Part shown: positions 30,253 through 36,214 of the stretch, piece after piece
How positions within the stretch are numbered: the first letter of the stretch is position 1
Layout of the letters: each line of letters starts with the position of its first letter
Assembly: GCA_016192435.1 (NCBI GenBank)
Contig: JACPUD010000013.1
Coordinates: forward strand, 1-36,214
From: Rhodocyclales bacterium
GTDB lineage: Bacteria; Pseudomonadota; Gammaproteobacteria; Burkholderiales; Rhodocyclaceae
Direction: 5' to 3'
Length of the DNA: 36,214 bases
The notes under the pieces: generated by a model
The model's input: only the letters and a program-made list of their open reading frames with translations
Databases searched by the model: none
What the model was told of the DNA's origin: nothing
Made by a program: the position numbers and the translations under genes

Positions 30253-31026
30253 TTACCAGTATTTTTCGAAGGCCATCTGCCCCGGTACGCCACGCCGGTT
30301 GGTGGCGTAGCCGCGCGCGCCGAGGAACTCGCGCAGTTCGCGCGCCAGGTCGGGATTGCCGCAGACCATCAGGCGCGAATCGGCGAGGCTCAGGGGGCTG
30401 TCCGCCGCGGCTTCGAGGCGGCCGTCGGCGAGCAGCAGCGGGATGCGCGCGGCCAGCGCCGTGGCGCCCGGTTCGCGGGTGACGATGGGCATGTAGCTGA
30501 GCCGGGCTCGTGTCTCGCCGTGCCTTGCGGGCAGGGCGGCGATCTCGTCGCGCCAGGCGAGTTCGGCCGACCGGCGCACGCTGTGCACCAGGATCAGGCG
30601 TTGGTGGGACTGCCACACCGCCGCGTCGCGCAGGATGGAGACGAAGGGGCCGAGCCCGGTGCCGCTGGCGAGCAGCCAGAGATCCCGGCCCGGCGCCAGT
30701 TGATTCACGGTGAGAAAGCCGTAGCTGGCCTTGTCCACGCGCAGGCTGTCGCCGACGCGCAGCGTCTGCAACTGTTCCGAGAAGGCGCCGCCGGGCACCA
30801 GCACGGCGATGAATTCGAGGAATGCCTCCTGCGGCGCCGAGGCCATCGAATAGGGGCGCCAGACCACTGTCTCGTCGGCGCCGAGACCGAGGCGCGTGTA
30901 GTGCCCCGCGCTGAAGCGGAAGCCGGCCGGCCGCGTGGTGCGGAAGGTCAGCAGGGTCGGGGTCCAGGCGTGGATCGAGAGCACCCGTTCGACGGTGTAT
31001 TTCTCCACGGCAGGGTTCGCACTCAT
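30253..31026 (-). CDS. fpr: Ferredoxin/flavodoxin-NADP+ reductase
   Basis: A 257-residue flavoprotein of the plant-type FNR superfamily, bacterial FPR branch. The FAD site is [19 protein letters not shown] with the RxYS motif, and the NADP site is [20 protein letters not shown] followed by the C-terminal [17 protein letters not shown]. It ends FEKYW; the final aromatic stacks on the flavin in this group. It would supply NADPH electrons to ferredoxins, and possibly to the hemerythrin encoded next. The start ATG overlaps the chemoreceptor stop as ATGA. It is part of the NsrR-linked operon. Confidence 0.92.
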   Translation of the reverse strand: MSANPAVEKYTVERVLSIHAWTPTLLTFRTTRPAGFRFSAGHYTRLGLGADETVVWRPYSMASAPQEAFLEFIAVLVPGGAFSEQLQTLRVGDSLRVDKASYGFLTVNQLAPGRDLWLLASGTGLGPFVSILRDAAVWQSHQRLILVHSVRRSAELAWRDEIAALPARHGETRARLSYMPIVTREPGATALAARIPLLLADGRLEAAADSPLSLADSRLMVCGNPDLARELREFLGARGYATNRRGVPGQMAFEKYW

Positions 31027-32120
31027 GATCCGGCCAATGCGCCGAGCATCCGGCTCATGCCGGACATCACCACCAGGTTGGACTGCTCCATCGCCTTGAG
31101 CTCAGTCAGGCCCGCCTCCAGGCCGCTGGCATAGTAGAGCTCCACGGCGCGGCGCGCGTGTTGATGCACGGCGCGGTGCGGGGTTTCCAGGTCGGCGTAG
31201 CCGCGCAGGCCGGCAAAGCGCTCACGGCCCTCGCCGGCGTACCACTGGCCGAGGCGGCATTGCGTCTCGTCCGGGATGTCCTCGGGGCGCAGGTGCGAGA
31301 TGCCGAGAAACACCTTGTACACCTCCAGCTTCAGCATCAGTTCTTCGAGATTGGCCAGCTCGACGTTCGACAGCAGGGCGGACGAGGCGATGGCGCCTTC
31401 CATGTGCCGCGACAGTTCGTGCAGGCGCTGCATGCTGTGCATCGCCTGCTCGCTTTCGACCGAATAACGGCTGGCTTCCCCGGCGCCCACTTCCATCGCC
31501 GCCTTGGCGGTGCCGGTCTCCTGCTGGATGGCGCCGACCAGGCCGGAAATCTCGGTGGTGGCGTTGGCCGTGCGCTCCGCCAGCTTGCGCACTTCGTCGG
31601 CGACCACGGCGAAGCCGCGTCCGGCTTCGCCGGCCCTGGCCGCCTCGATCGCGGCGTTGAGCGCCAGCAGATTGGTCTGGTCGGCGATCTCCTTGATCAG
31701 GCCGACGATGCCGCCGATTTCGGCGGCGCGCTGATTCAGGCTGTCTACATTGCGCGAGGCATCGGTCATTTTCCTGAACATGGCATTCAGGTTGTCGGCG
31801 GTCTTCTCGAAGCTCAGGCGGTTGGCGTCGGACTGGGTCGCGGCTTCCAGGGCCGAGGCCTTTTCGCGGTTGAGCGTGGTGGCCAGGCCGAGAAAGGACT
31901 GGCTGACGCCGCCGAGGGATTCACTGAAACTGCCGAGGCTGGCGAAGACGCCATCGAGATGGGCACGGTCGCGGCGCAGGCCGCCGGTTTCGCCGCTCAA
32001 GGCCGCGTGCGCGGACTCGATCTGGCCGATGCGCTGCTGCAGCGCGGCGTTCTCCGCCTGCAGCCGGGCCTGGTCGGCTTCGGCTGCGGCGAGGCGGGTT
32101 TTGAGTTTGCTGAAGAACAT
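31023..32120 (-). CDS. Soluble methyl-accepting chemotaxis protein with CZB domain
   Basis: A 365-residue chemoreceptor with no membrane segment. A coiled coil (~5-60) is followed by the signalling hairpin with its tip [20 protein letters not shown] and the adaptation region [20 protein letters not shown]. The C-terminus (about 260-345) is a CZB zinc-binding domain: [18 protein letters not shown] and the [13 protein letters not shown] histidines. CZB receptors sense zinc-linked oxidative signals such as hypochlorite in some bacteria. ATG 32120 ([10 protein letters not shown]) is chosen; a longer open frame overlaps the upstream membrane-protein gene. The stop overlaps the reductase start, so receptor and FPR are translationally coupled, an unusual neighbourhood. 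Confidence 0.9.
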   Translation of the reverse strand: MFFSKLKTRLAAAEADQARLQAENAALQQRIGQIESAHAALSGETGGLRRDRAHLDGVFASLGSFSESLGGVSQSFLGLATTLNREKASALEAATQSDANRLSFEKTADNLNAMFRKMTDASRNVDSLNQRAAEIGGIVGLIKEIADQTNLLALNAAIEAARAGEAGRGFAVVADEVRKLAERTANATTEISGLVGAIQQETGTAKAAMEVGAGEASRYSVESEQAMHSMQRLHELSRHMEGAIASSALLSNVELANLEELMLKLEVYKVFLGISHLRPEDIPDETQCRLGQWYAGEGRERFAGLRGYADLETPHRAVHQHARRAVELYYASGLEAGLTELKAMEQSNLVVMSGMSRMLGALAGS

Positions 32121-32149
32121 GGCAGCTCCAGGTCGAGGTGGGTGCGGCT

Positions 32150-33262
32150 TCAGGGCGGCGCGTGGCCGTGGGCCTGCACCGGCGTCGCGTCGCGCCGGCC
32201 GCGCAGCACGCTGGTCAGCAGGGTGGCGATGAACAGCAGCAGGGCGATGGCGTTGATCAGGCCGCCTTCGCTGCGCAGCGCGAATTCGCCGCTGAGGCCG
32301 CCGAAAACCCGCAGCGCCAGCGAAACGTGCAGCACCAGCAGCGGCAGGTAGAAGACCGGATGATAGGGTATCTTGACCCGCATCACTGCGGGAAAGATGA
32401 TCGGCGCGTGGCCGAAGATCATCGAAAACACGAAACCGAGGCCGACCGCATGCAGCGCCGCATCGCGCCAGGGATGGCCCGGCAGGAAGGCCCCACTGAT
32501 CCCGAGCAGGCCGGCCAGGACCAGCCAGGCGTAGCCGGAGAGCAGGCACAGCGCGATGAAGCGGGTCAGACCCTGTTGCCGGGCGTTGCGCCGCGCCAGG
32601 TCGTAGCGCAGCAGCCAGGCGGCCAGCGCCAGCAGGCCGCCGGCAAACAGGCCGAGGCCGGCATCGAGGTACCAGAAGCAGGTCGTGGCGCCGGCCAGGA
32701 TGGCGCCGACGATGGCGAAGAAAAGCCTTTGCGCGCGCGCCGGCGTGGGCAGGAAGCGGGTCAGTTCGAGCCGCTCGCCGGCGATCGTCAGCACCAGGAA
32801 GGCCAGCCACCAGGGTATCGCCGCGGCCAGTGCGCCGCCGCCCAGCCAGGCCAGGTTGCCGATCAGCCAGCACAGCGCGCCGATCGCCAGGATCACGGTG
32901 AAGGGCGCCACCAGTCTGCGCAGCACCTGGGCGCTGGCGGCGACCAGGGTCGCGGCCGCGGCGATTGCCAGCAGTTGCGTCAGCAACAGCGGTGCGCCGG
33001 CCAGCAGGGCGACGCCGCCGATGCCGGCAGCCGCCGGCGCCAGGTAGGCCCAGCCGCGGCCCAGCGCCACGGCCCGTTCGAGACTGATCACGGTGCCGAG
33101 AAAGGCCGAAATCATCAGCGCCCCGTGCCAGCCGGCGGCACCTGTCGCCACCGGCGGCATGGTCCAGTCCAGCCGCGCCAGGCCGGCCAGCACGCCGCCG
33201 ACCAGGGACAGCATGCCCAGCACCAGGAGCGGCAGGCGGGCGGCGGGGCGCAGGTCGGCCAT
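32150..33262 (-). CDS. Multi-pass membrane protein, possibly NnrS-like
   Basis: A 370-residue hydrophobic protein with roughly 11-12 membrane helices (for example [20 protein letters not shown]). A conserved-looking loop and helix is [20 protein letters not shown] followed by [20 protein letters not shown], with several membrane-face histidines (also [20 protein letters not shown] at the N-terminus). This resembles the NnrS/heme-copper type of membrane protein that is commonly under NsrR or NNR control and protects against nitrosative stress, but identity to NnrS is not certain. It follows the DUF2249 gene by 11 bases and precedes the chemoreceptor. Confidence 0.6.
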   Translation of the reverse strand: MADLRPAARLPLLVLGMLSLVGGVLAGLARLDWTMPPVATGAAGWHGALMISAFLGTVISLERAVALGRGWAYLAPAAAGIGGVALLAGAPLLLTQLLAIAAAATLVAASAQVLRRLVAPFTVILAIGALCWLIGNLAWLGGGALAAAIPWWLAFLVLTIAGERLELTRFLPTPARAQRLFFAIVGAILAGATTCFWYLDAGLGLFAGGLLALAAWLLRYDLARRNARQQGLTRFIALCLLSGYAWLVLAGLLGISGAFLPGHPWRDAALHAVGLGFVFSMIFGHAPIIFPAVMRVKIPYHPVFYLPLLVLHVSLALRVFGGLSGEFALRSEGGLINAIALLLFIATLLTSVLRGRRDATPVQAHGHAPP

Positions 33263-33273
33263 CGCGATTGTCG

Positions 33274-33564
33274 TCAGTGCGCGCAGCCGCAGCCGCCGAC
33301 CGCGACCGGCGCGGCGCCGGTGGCGGGCTTGCCGATCTTCACCTGCCAGACTTCGGGGCCGGACTCCAGGTAGTCCCAGGTGAACTCGCCCTTCGATTCG
33401 GCCTGGAATTGGTAGAACAGCGGTTTCGGATCGTGGTCGTTGACCAGCAACAGCGACTCGCCGGCGGCGAGTGCATCGAAAGTGCCGAAAATCAGCGGGT
33501 GGCGCTCGCGCGGGGGGATGCTGCGGACATCGACGGTGGATTTGAAGTTTGGTGTGCTGCTCAT
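33274..33564 (-). CDS. DUF2249 domain protein
   Basis: A 96-residue protein with the DUF2249 motif [20 protein letters not shown] followed by [20 protein letters not shown]. This SirA-like fold family has no fixed biochemical role and often occurs fused to or beside hemerythrins and nitric-oxide-related genes. The C-terminus is GGCGCAH, a small Cys/His tail that could bind metal. It is the second gene of the minus-strand operon, 67 bases after the DUF59 gene. AGGAGC upstream of ATG 33564 is a suitable ribosome site. Confidence 0.85.
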   Translation of the reverse strand: MSSTPNFKSTVDVRSIPPRERHPLIFGTFDALAAGESLLLVNDHDPKPLFYQFQAESKGEFTWDYLESGPEVWQVKIGKPATGAAPVAVGGCGCAH

Positions 33565-33631
33565 GGGCTTGCTCCTGTTTAATGTTGAATGCTGCGGGTT
33601 GAGGGTGTAATGGAGGATTGGGGGGCGGAAT

Positions 33632-33967
33632 CTAGGGCTCCCAGCCGAAATGCTGCTTGGCCGCCGCGTCCATCATTTCCGGCGTCCAGGGCGGTTCCCA
33701 GACCAGGCGGACATCCGTCGCGCAAGATTGCGGCAGCGCATGGGCGAGCACATCCTTGACCTCGTCGAGAATCATTTCACCCATCGGGCAGGCCGGCGAA
33801 GTCATGGTCATTTCGACCAGGACGCCTTGCGGCCCGGCATCGACGCGATACAGCAGGCCGAGGTCGACGATGTTCATGCCGATCTCGGGGTCGATCACCT
33901 GGCGCAGCAGCACCCGGATCGCGGCTTCATCGGGTACCGGCTTGGCTGTGTCTATGTCGTTGGCCAT
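33632..33967 (-). CDS. MIP18/DUF59-family Fe-S assembly protein (SufT/PaaD-like)
   Basis: A 111-residue protein, start ATG 33967 with GGAG six bases upstream. The family signature DPEIGMNIVDLGLLY is followed by EMTMTSPACPMGEMILDEVK with the conserved cysteine, and the end is VRLVWEPPWTPEMMDAAAKQ. Proteins of this size aid maturation of Fe-S proteins (SufT) or of phenylacetyl-CoA oxygenase (PaaD); with no paa genes here the general Fe-S role is preferred. It is the first gene of the operon divergent from nsrR, and its start is 12 bases from one NsrR-like box, so control by NsrR is likely. Confidence 0.88.
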   Translation of the reverse strand: MANDIDTAKPVPDEAAIRVLLRQVIDPEIGMNIVDLGLLYRVDAGPQGVLVEMTMTSPACPMGEMILDEVKDVLAHALPQSCATDVRLVWEPPWTPEMMDAAAKQHFGWEP

Positions 33968-33978
33968 GGTCTGCTCCA

Positions 33979-34001
33979 AAGCAGTAAATAAAATACAGCT
34001 T
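33979..34001. promoter_or_regulatory. Candidate NsrR-binding site 1
   Basis: A 23-bp dyad, AAGC-A-GTA...TAC-A-GCTT, matches about 18 of 23 positions of the described beta/gamma NsrR box (AAGATGYATTT followed by MAAATRCATCTT). It lies 12 bases upstream of the DUF59 start codon on the minus strand, an ideal repressor site for the operon. Confidence 0.65.
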
Positions 34002-34025
34002 AATCCTAACACTGCGCTTTTTTAA

Positions 34026-34048
34026 AAGCAATATAATGGATGCAGCTT
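34026..34048. promoter_or_regulatory. Candidate NsrR-binding site 2 overlapping a TATAAT
   Basis: A second 23-bp AAGC-N15-GCTT dyad starts 47 bp after the first and matches about 14 of 23 consensus positions. A perfect TATAAT (34032-34037) lies inside it and is a likely -10 for nsrR, whose start codon is at 34069. Binding here would give autorepression. Confidence 0.55.
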
Positions 34049-34068
34049 ATAAGCGCGGACCCGAAGTC

Positions 34069-34503
34069 ATGAGACTCACCACTTTTTCAGATTACACCCT
34101 GCGCGTGCTGATGTTCCTCGCGCTCAGTCGCGAGCGGCTGGCTACCATTCCGGAGATTGCCGCGGCCTACGAGATTTCCGAAAACCATCTGATGAAGGTG
34201 GTGCATCAACTGGCGCGCGCCGGGGTCATCGAATCGGTGCGCGGCAAGGGCGGCGGCATCCGCCTGGCGCGCCCGCCCGAGGAAATCCGCCTGGGGCAGA
34301 TCGTGCGCGCCAGCGAGGGCGGCGCGCCGATCGTCGAATGCCTGTCGGAAGACACCTCAAGCTGTCGCATCGCGCCGGCCTGCCGCCTGGCGGCGGTGCT
34401 GACGCGCGCCTTCGAGGCGCTGTATGCGACGCTGGACGAATACACGCTGGCCGACCTGGTGCGCACGCCGAACCGGCTCAAGGCGATCCTCACGCGCAGC
34501 TAG
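34069..34503 (+). CDS. nsrR: NsrR-type Rrf2-family Fe-S transcriptional repressor
   Basis: A 144-residue Rrf2 regulator. ATG 34069 is chosen because it begins the canonical MRLTTFSDYTLRVLMFLALS; the in-frame ATG 34036 lies inside a TATAAT/dyad element. The winged helix continues YEISENHLMKVVHQLARAGV and VRGKGGGIRLARPPEEIRLG. Three cluster cysteines C91, C99 and C105 sit in VECLSEDTSSCRIAPACRL, matching the C-x-C-x-C region of E. coli NsrR (C91, C96, C102), though with a wider first gap. NsrR loses its Fe-S cluster on reaction with nitric oxide and derepresses its targets. The gene is divergent from the seven-gene operon, with two dyads between. Confidence 0.9.
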   Translation: MRLTTFSDYTLRVLMFLALSRERLATIPEIAAAYEISENHLMKVVHQLARAGVIESVRGKGGGIRLARPPEEIRLGQIVRASEGGAPIVECLSEDTSSCRIAPACRLAAVLTRAFEALYATLDEYTLADLVRTPNRLKAILTRS

Positions 34504-34603
34504 AGCGCCGGCGCTCCGCCCCCCGCGGCGGCGCTTCCACCCTGATGTGCTTGTGGTTGATATTGGCGCTCATCAGGTGCATTGTGGTTTTCATGGCCGG
34601 GTG

Positions 34604-35938
34604 ATGGAGCAAGTCTTGAAAACGGACCTTGGCGGCGAGAAAGGCGCTGGCGGTGTGGCAGCGACGGCGGGCGGCAGGCCAGCCGTTGCGCCGAGCGACG
34701 CGGCAAGTCCGGGCTGCGCCGCGACAGCCGATCCGCACTTTGCCGAAATCCTCGAAATCGCCGATGACGCCATCATCACGGTGAACGCCGCGCAGTCGAT
34801 CACCCTGTTCAACCGCGGCGCCGAGCGTATTTTCGGCTACAAGGTTGAAGAGGCGCTCGGCCGGCCGCTCGAAACCCTGTTGCCGGACCGGTTCCGCAAC
34901 CACCATCGCGGCCTGATCCAGGGCTTTGCCGTGGCGCCGGATGCGGCCCGCGTCATGGCCGAACGCCGCGAAATCTACGGTCGCCGCAAGGACGGCAGCG
35001 AGTTCCCGGCCGAAGCCTCGATCGCCAAGCTGATACTCGACACGGGCCTGGTGTTCACCGTCATCCTGCGCGACGTCACCGCGCGCAAGGCCGCGGAGGC
35101 AGCCTTGCAGCGCGCTCACGACGAACTGGAAATCCGCGTGCGGGAGCGCACGGCCGAATTGCGCGACTCCAACCGCCGTCTGGCGCAGCAAGCGCGGGAA
35201 CTGGCCCGCTCCAATGCCGACCTCGAACAGTTTGCCTACGTCGCCTCGCACGACCTGCAGGAACCCCTGCGCATGGTTGCCAGCTACACGCAGTTGCTGG
35301 TCAAGCGCTATCGCGGCCGCATCGACGCGGATGCCGACGACTTCCTGAACTTCATCGTAGACGGCGCCCTGCGCATGCAAAGGTTGATCAACGACCTGCT
35401 GGCGTTTTCCCGCGTCGGCACGCGCGGCGGTGAACTGCAGCCGACATCCCTGGCGACGGTGATGCAGCGCGTGCTGACTAACCTGAAAGCCGGCATCGAC
35501 GAAAGCCGCGCGGCGATACGCGTCGATAAGCTGCCTATCGTCTGGGCCGACGCAACCCAGATGGAACTCCTGCTGCAAAACCTCGTGAGCAACGCCATAA
35601 AGTTCCGCGGCGCAGCACCGCCGACGATCCACATCGCGGCGCAGCGCGAGGACGGCGCATGGCAGGTCGCGGTGTCGGACCAGGGCATCGGCATCGATCC
35701 GCAATACGCCGATAGGATATTCGTTATTTTCCAGCGCCTGCACACGACCGCCGACTATCCGGGAACCGGCATCGGGCTGGCCATCTGCAAGCGGATAGTC
35801 GAGCGTCACGGCGGACGCATCTGGGTCAGTTCCGAACCCGGACGCGGTTCCAGCTTTTGCTTCACCCTGCCCGACCGAGAAGAGATCCCTCATGAATCCT
35901 CGCACCCATCCGATCAGGATCCTGCTGGTCGAAGATAA
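34604..35938 (+). CDS. PAS-domain sensor histidine kinase
   Basis: A 444-residue soluble sensor kinase. ATG 34604 (MEQVLKTDLGG) is likely, or GTG 34601; only a weak ribosome site is visible. After ~45 variable residues comes a PAS domain (~46-165: FAEILEIADDAIITVNAAQS), then a coiled coil (~165-205) and a dimerisation/phospho-acceptor region with H216 in YVASHDLQEPLRMVASYTQL. The ATPase domain shows the N-box LLLQNLVSNAIKFRG, the G1 box DQGIGIDPQYADRIFVIFQR and the G2 box GTGIGLAICKRIVERHGGRI. This HisKA type is phytochrome-like and is often paired with an Rcp1-type receiver, as here. The 3' end overlaps the receiver gene by 47 bases. Confidence 0.92.
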   Translation: MEQVLKTDLGGEKGAGGVAATAGGRPAVAPSDAASPGCAATADPHFAEILEIADDAIITVNAAQSITLFNRGAERIFGYKVEEALGRPLETLLPDRFRNHHRGLIQGFAVAPDAARVMAERREIYGRRKDGSEFPAEASIAKLILDTGLVFTVILRDVTARKAAEAALQRAHDELEIRVRERTAELRDSNRRLAQQARELARSNADLEQFAYVASHDLQEPLRMVASYTQLLVKRYRGRIDADADDFLNFIVDGALRMQRLINDLLAFSRVGTRGGELQPTSLATVMQRVLTNLKAGIDESRAAIRVDKLPIVWADATQMELLLQNLVSNAIKFRGAAPPTIHIAAQREDGAWQVAVSDQGIGIDPQYADRIFVIFQRLHTTADYPGTGIGLAICKRIVERHGGRIWVSSEPGRGSSFCFTLPDREEIPHESSHPSDQDPAGRR

Positions 35939-36214
35939 TCCGGGCGATGTGCGCCTGACCGTGGAAGCCTTCAAGGACGGCAAGGTGGACAACCCGATGG
36001 ATGTCGTCAGGGACGGCGTCGAGGCGCTGGCCTACCTGCGCCAGGAGGGCGGCTACCGCGACCGGCCGCTGCCCGACCTGATCCTGCTCGATCTCAATCT
36101 GCCGCGCATGGATGGACGTGAAGTGCTCGCCGCGGTCAAGGCCGATGCGCGCCTCAAGCACATCCCGGTGGTGGTGCTTACCACCTCGGCGGCCGAGCAG
36201 GACGTGCAGAAGTC
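35892..36214 (+). CDS. Rcp1-like response regulator, cut by the window end
   Basis: At least 107 residues are visible from ATG 35892, opening MNPRTHPIRILLVEDNPGDV. The acidic pocket is E14-D15, the phospho-acceptor is D67 in LILLDLNLPRMDGREVL, and the switch Thr lies in PVVVLTTSAAEQDV. The insertion GKVDNPMDVVRDGVEALAYL between strands 1 and 2 is that of Rcp1-type single-domain receivers. It overlaps the 3' end of the kinase gene by 47 bases, so kinase and regulator are one signalling pair. The 3' end is beyond the window. Confidence 0.9.
   Translation, partial: MNPRTHPIRILLVEDNPGDVRLTVEAFKDGKVDNPMDVVRDGVEALAYLRQEGGYRDRPLPDLILLDLNLPRMDGREVLAAVKADARLKHIPVVVLTTSAAEQDVQK

Noticed and set aside
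34036-34068. Upstream ATG for nsrR (34036)
   Set aside because: It overlaps the TATAAT and the second dyad and adds residues absent from Rrf2 proteins.
34636-34660. AAAGGCGCTGGCGGTGTGGCA considered as a tenth dispersed repeat
   Set aside because: It lacks the AGTTGGCGCTGG core (AAAGGCGCTGG instead) and the right side also diverges; likely chance similarity.

Overview
The window reads as a chromosomal segment of a high-GC, flagellated, respiring betaproteobacterium. I judge Rhodocyclales or a near relative most likely, from the gene families and from NsrR-type boxes like those described for Betaproteobacteria. That placement is by eye, with no database search. Gene density is high, there are no insertion sequences, rRNA genes or CRISPR arrays, and most genes sit in short, tightly spaced operons.

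Layout. 1-2734: the tail of a large secreted beta-repeat adhesin, then an OmpA-type lipid/peptidoglycan-anchoring protein and a FecR-like exported protein, closed by a good intrinsic terminator. 2918-8514: housekeeping genes ftsK, lolA, rarA and serS. 8478-12882 (minus strand): lytic transglycosylase mltF, then, beyond a plus-strand tRNA-Ser(CGA), the radical-SAM gene ygiQ and an HNH nuclease gene. 12924-16272: a TonB-like protein, a Nudix hydrolase and a large HDOD/receiver/GGDEF protein. 16547-17468: flhDC with an AT-rich leader and a strong terminator. 17666-21704: rdgC, an M48 peptidase, a FliT-like chaperone, an MFS transporter and greB. 21831-27813: heme A synthase and moaC on the minus strand, then a BepA-like protease running into norQ and norD on the plus strand. 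28052-29497: an SDR oxidoreductase and an exported intradiol-dioxygenase-like protein. 29584-34503: a seven-gene minus-strand operon divergent from an NsrR-type regulator. 34604-end: a PAS histidine kinase and a response regulator cut by the window edge.

How it fits together. The right third carries a nitric-oxide/nitrosative-stress theme. An nsrR-like gene keeps the three cluster cysteines. Its divergent promoter region holds two 23-bp AAGC-N15-GCTT dyads that resemble the NsrR box. The opposing operon encodes a MIP18/DUF59 Fe-S protein, a DUF2249 protein, a multi-pass membrane protein of possible NnrS type, a soluble CZB chemoreceptor, ferredoxin-NADP reductase, a hemerythrin and a DUF3079 protein, with ATGA stop/start overlaps at two junctions. 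norQ/norD lie 2 kb away without norCB.

Two repeat families run through the window. One is a short element (CGCCGTRTC followed by GCCAGCGCCAACT) present nine times, six within annotated genes in several reading frames and always in linkers or tails, one in a signal-peptide N-region and two between genes. The other is a REP-like GTAGGGCSGACT palindrome family forming arrays after greB and after norD, with a degenerate relative after ftsK.
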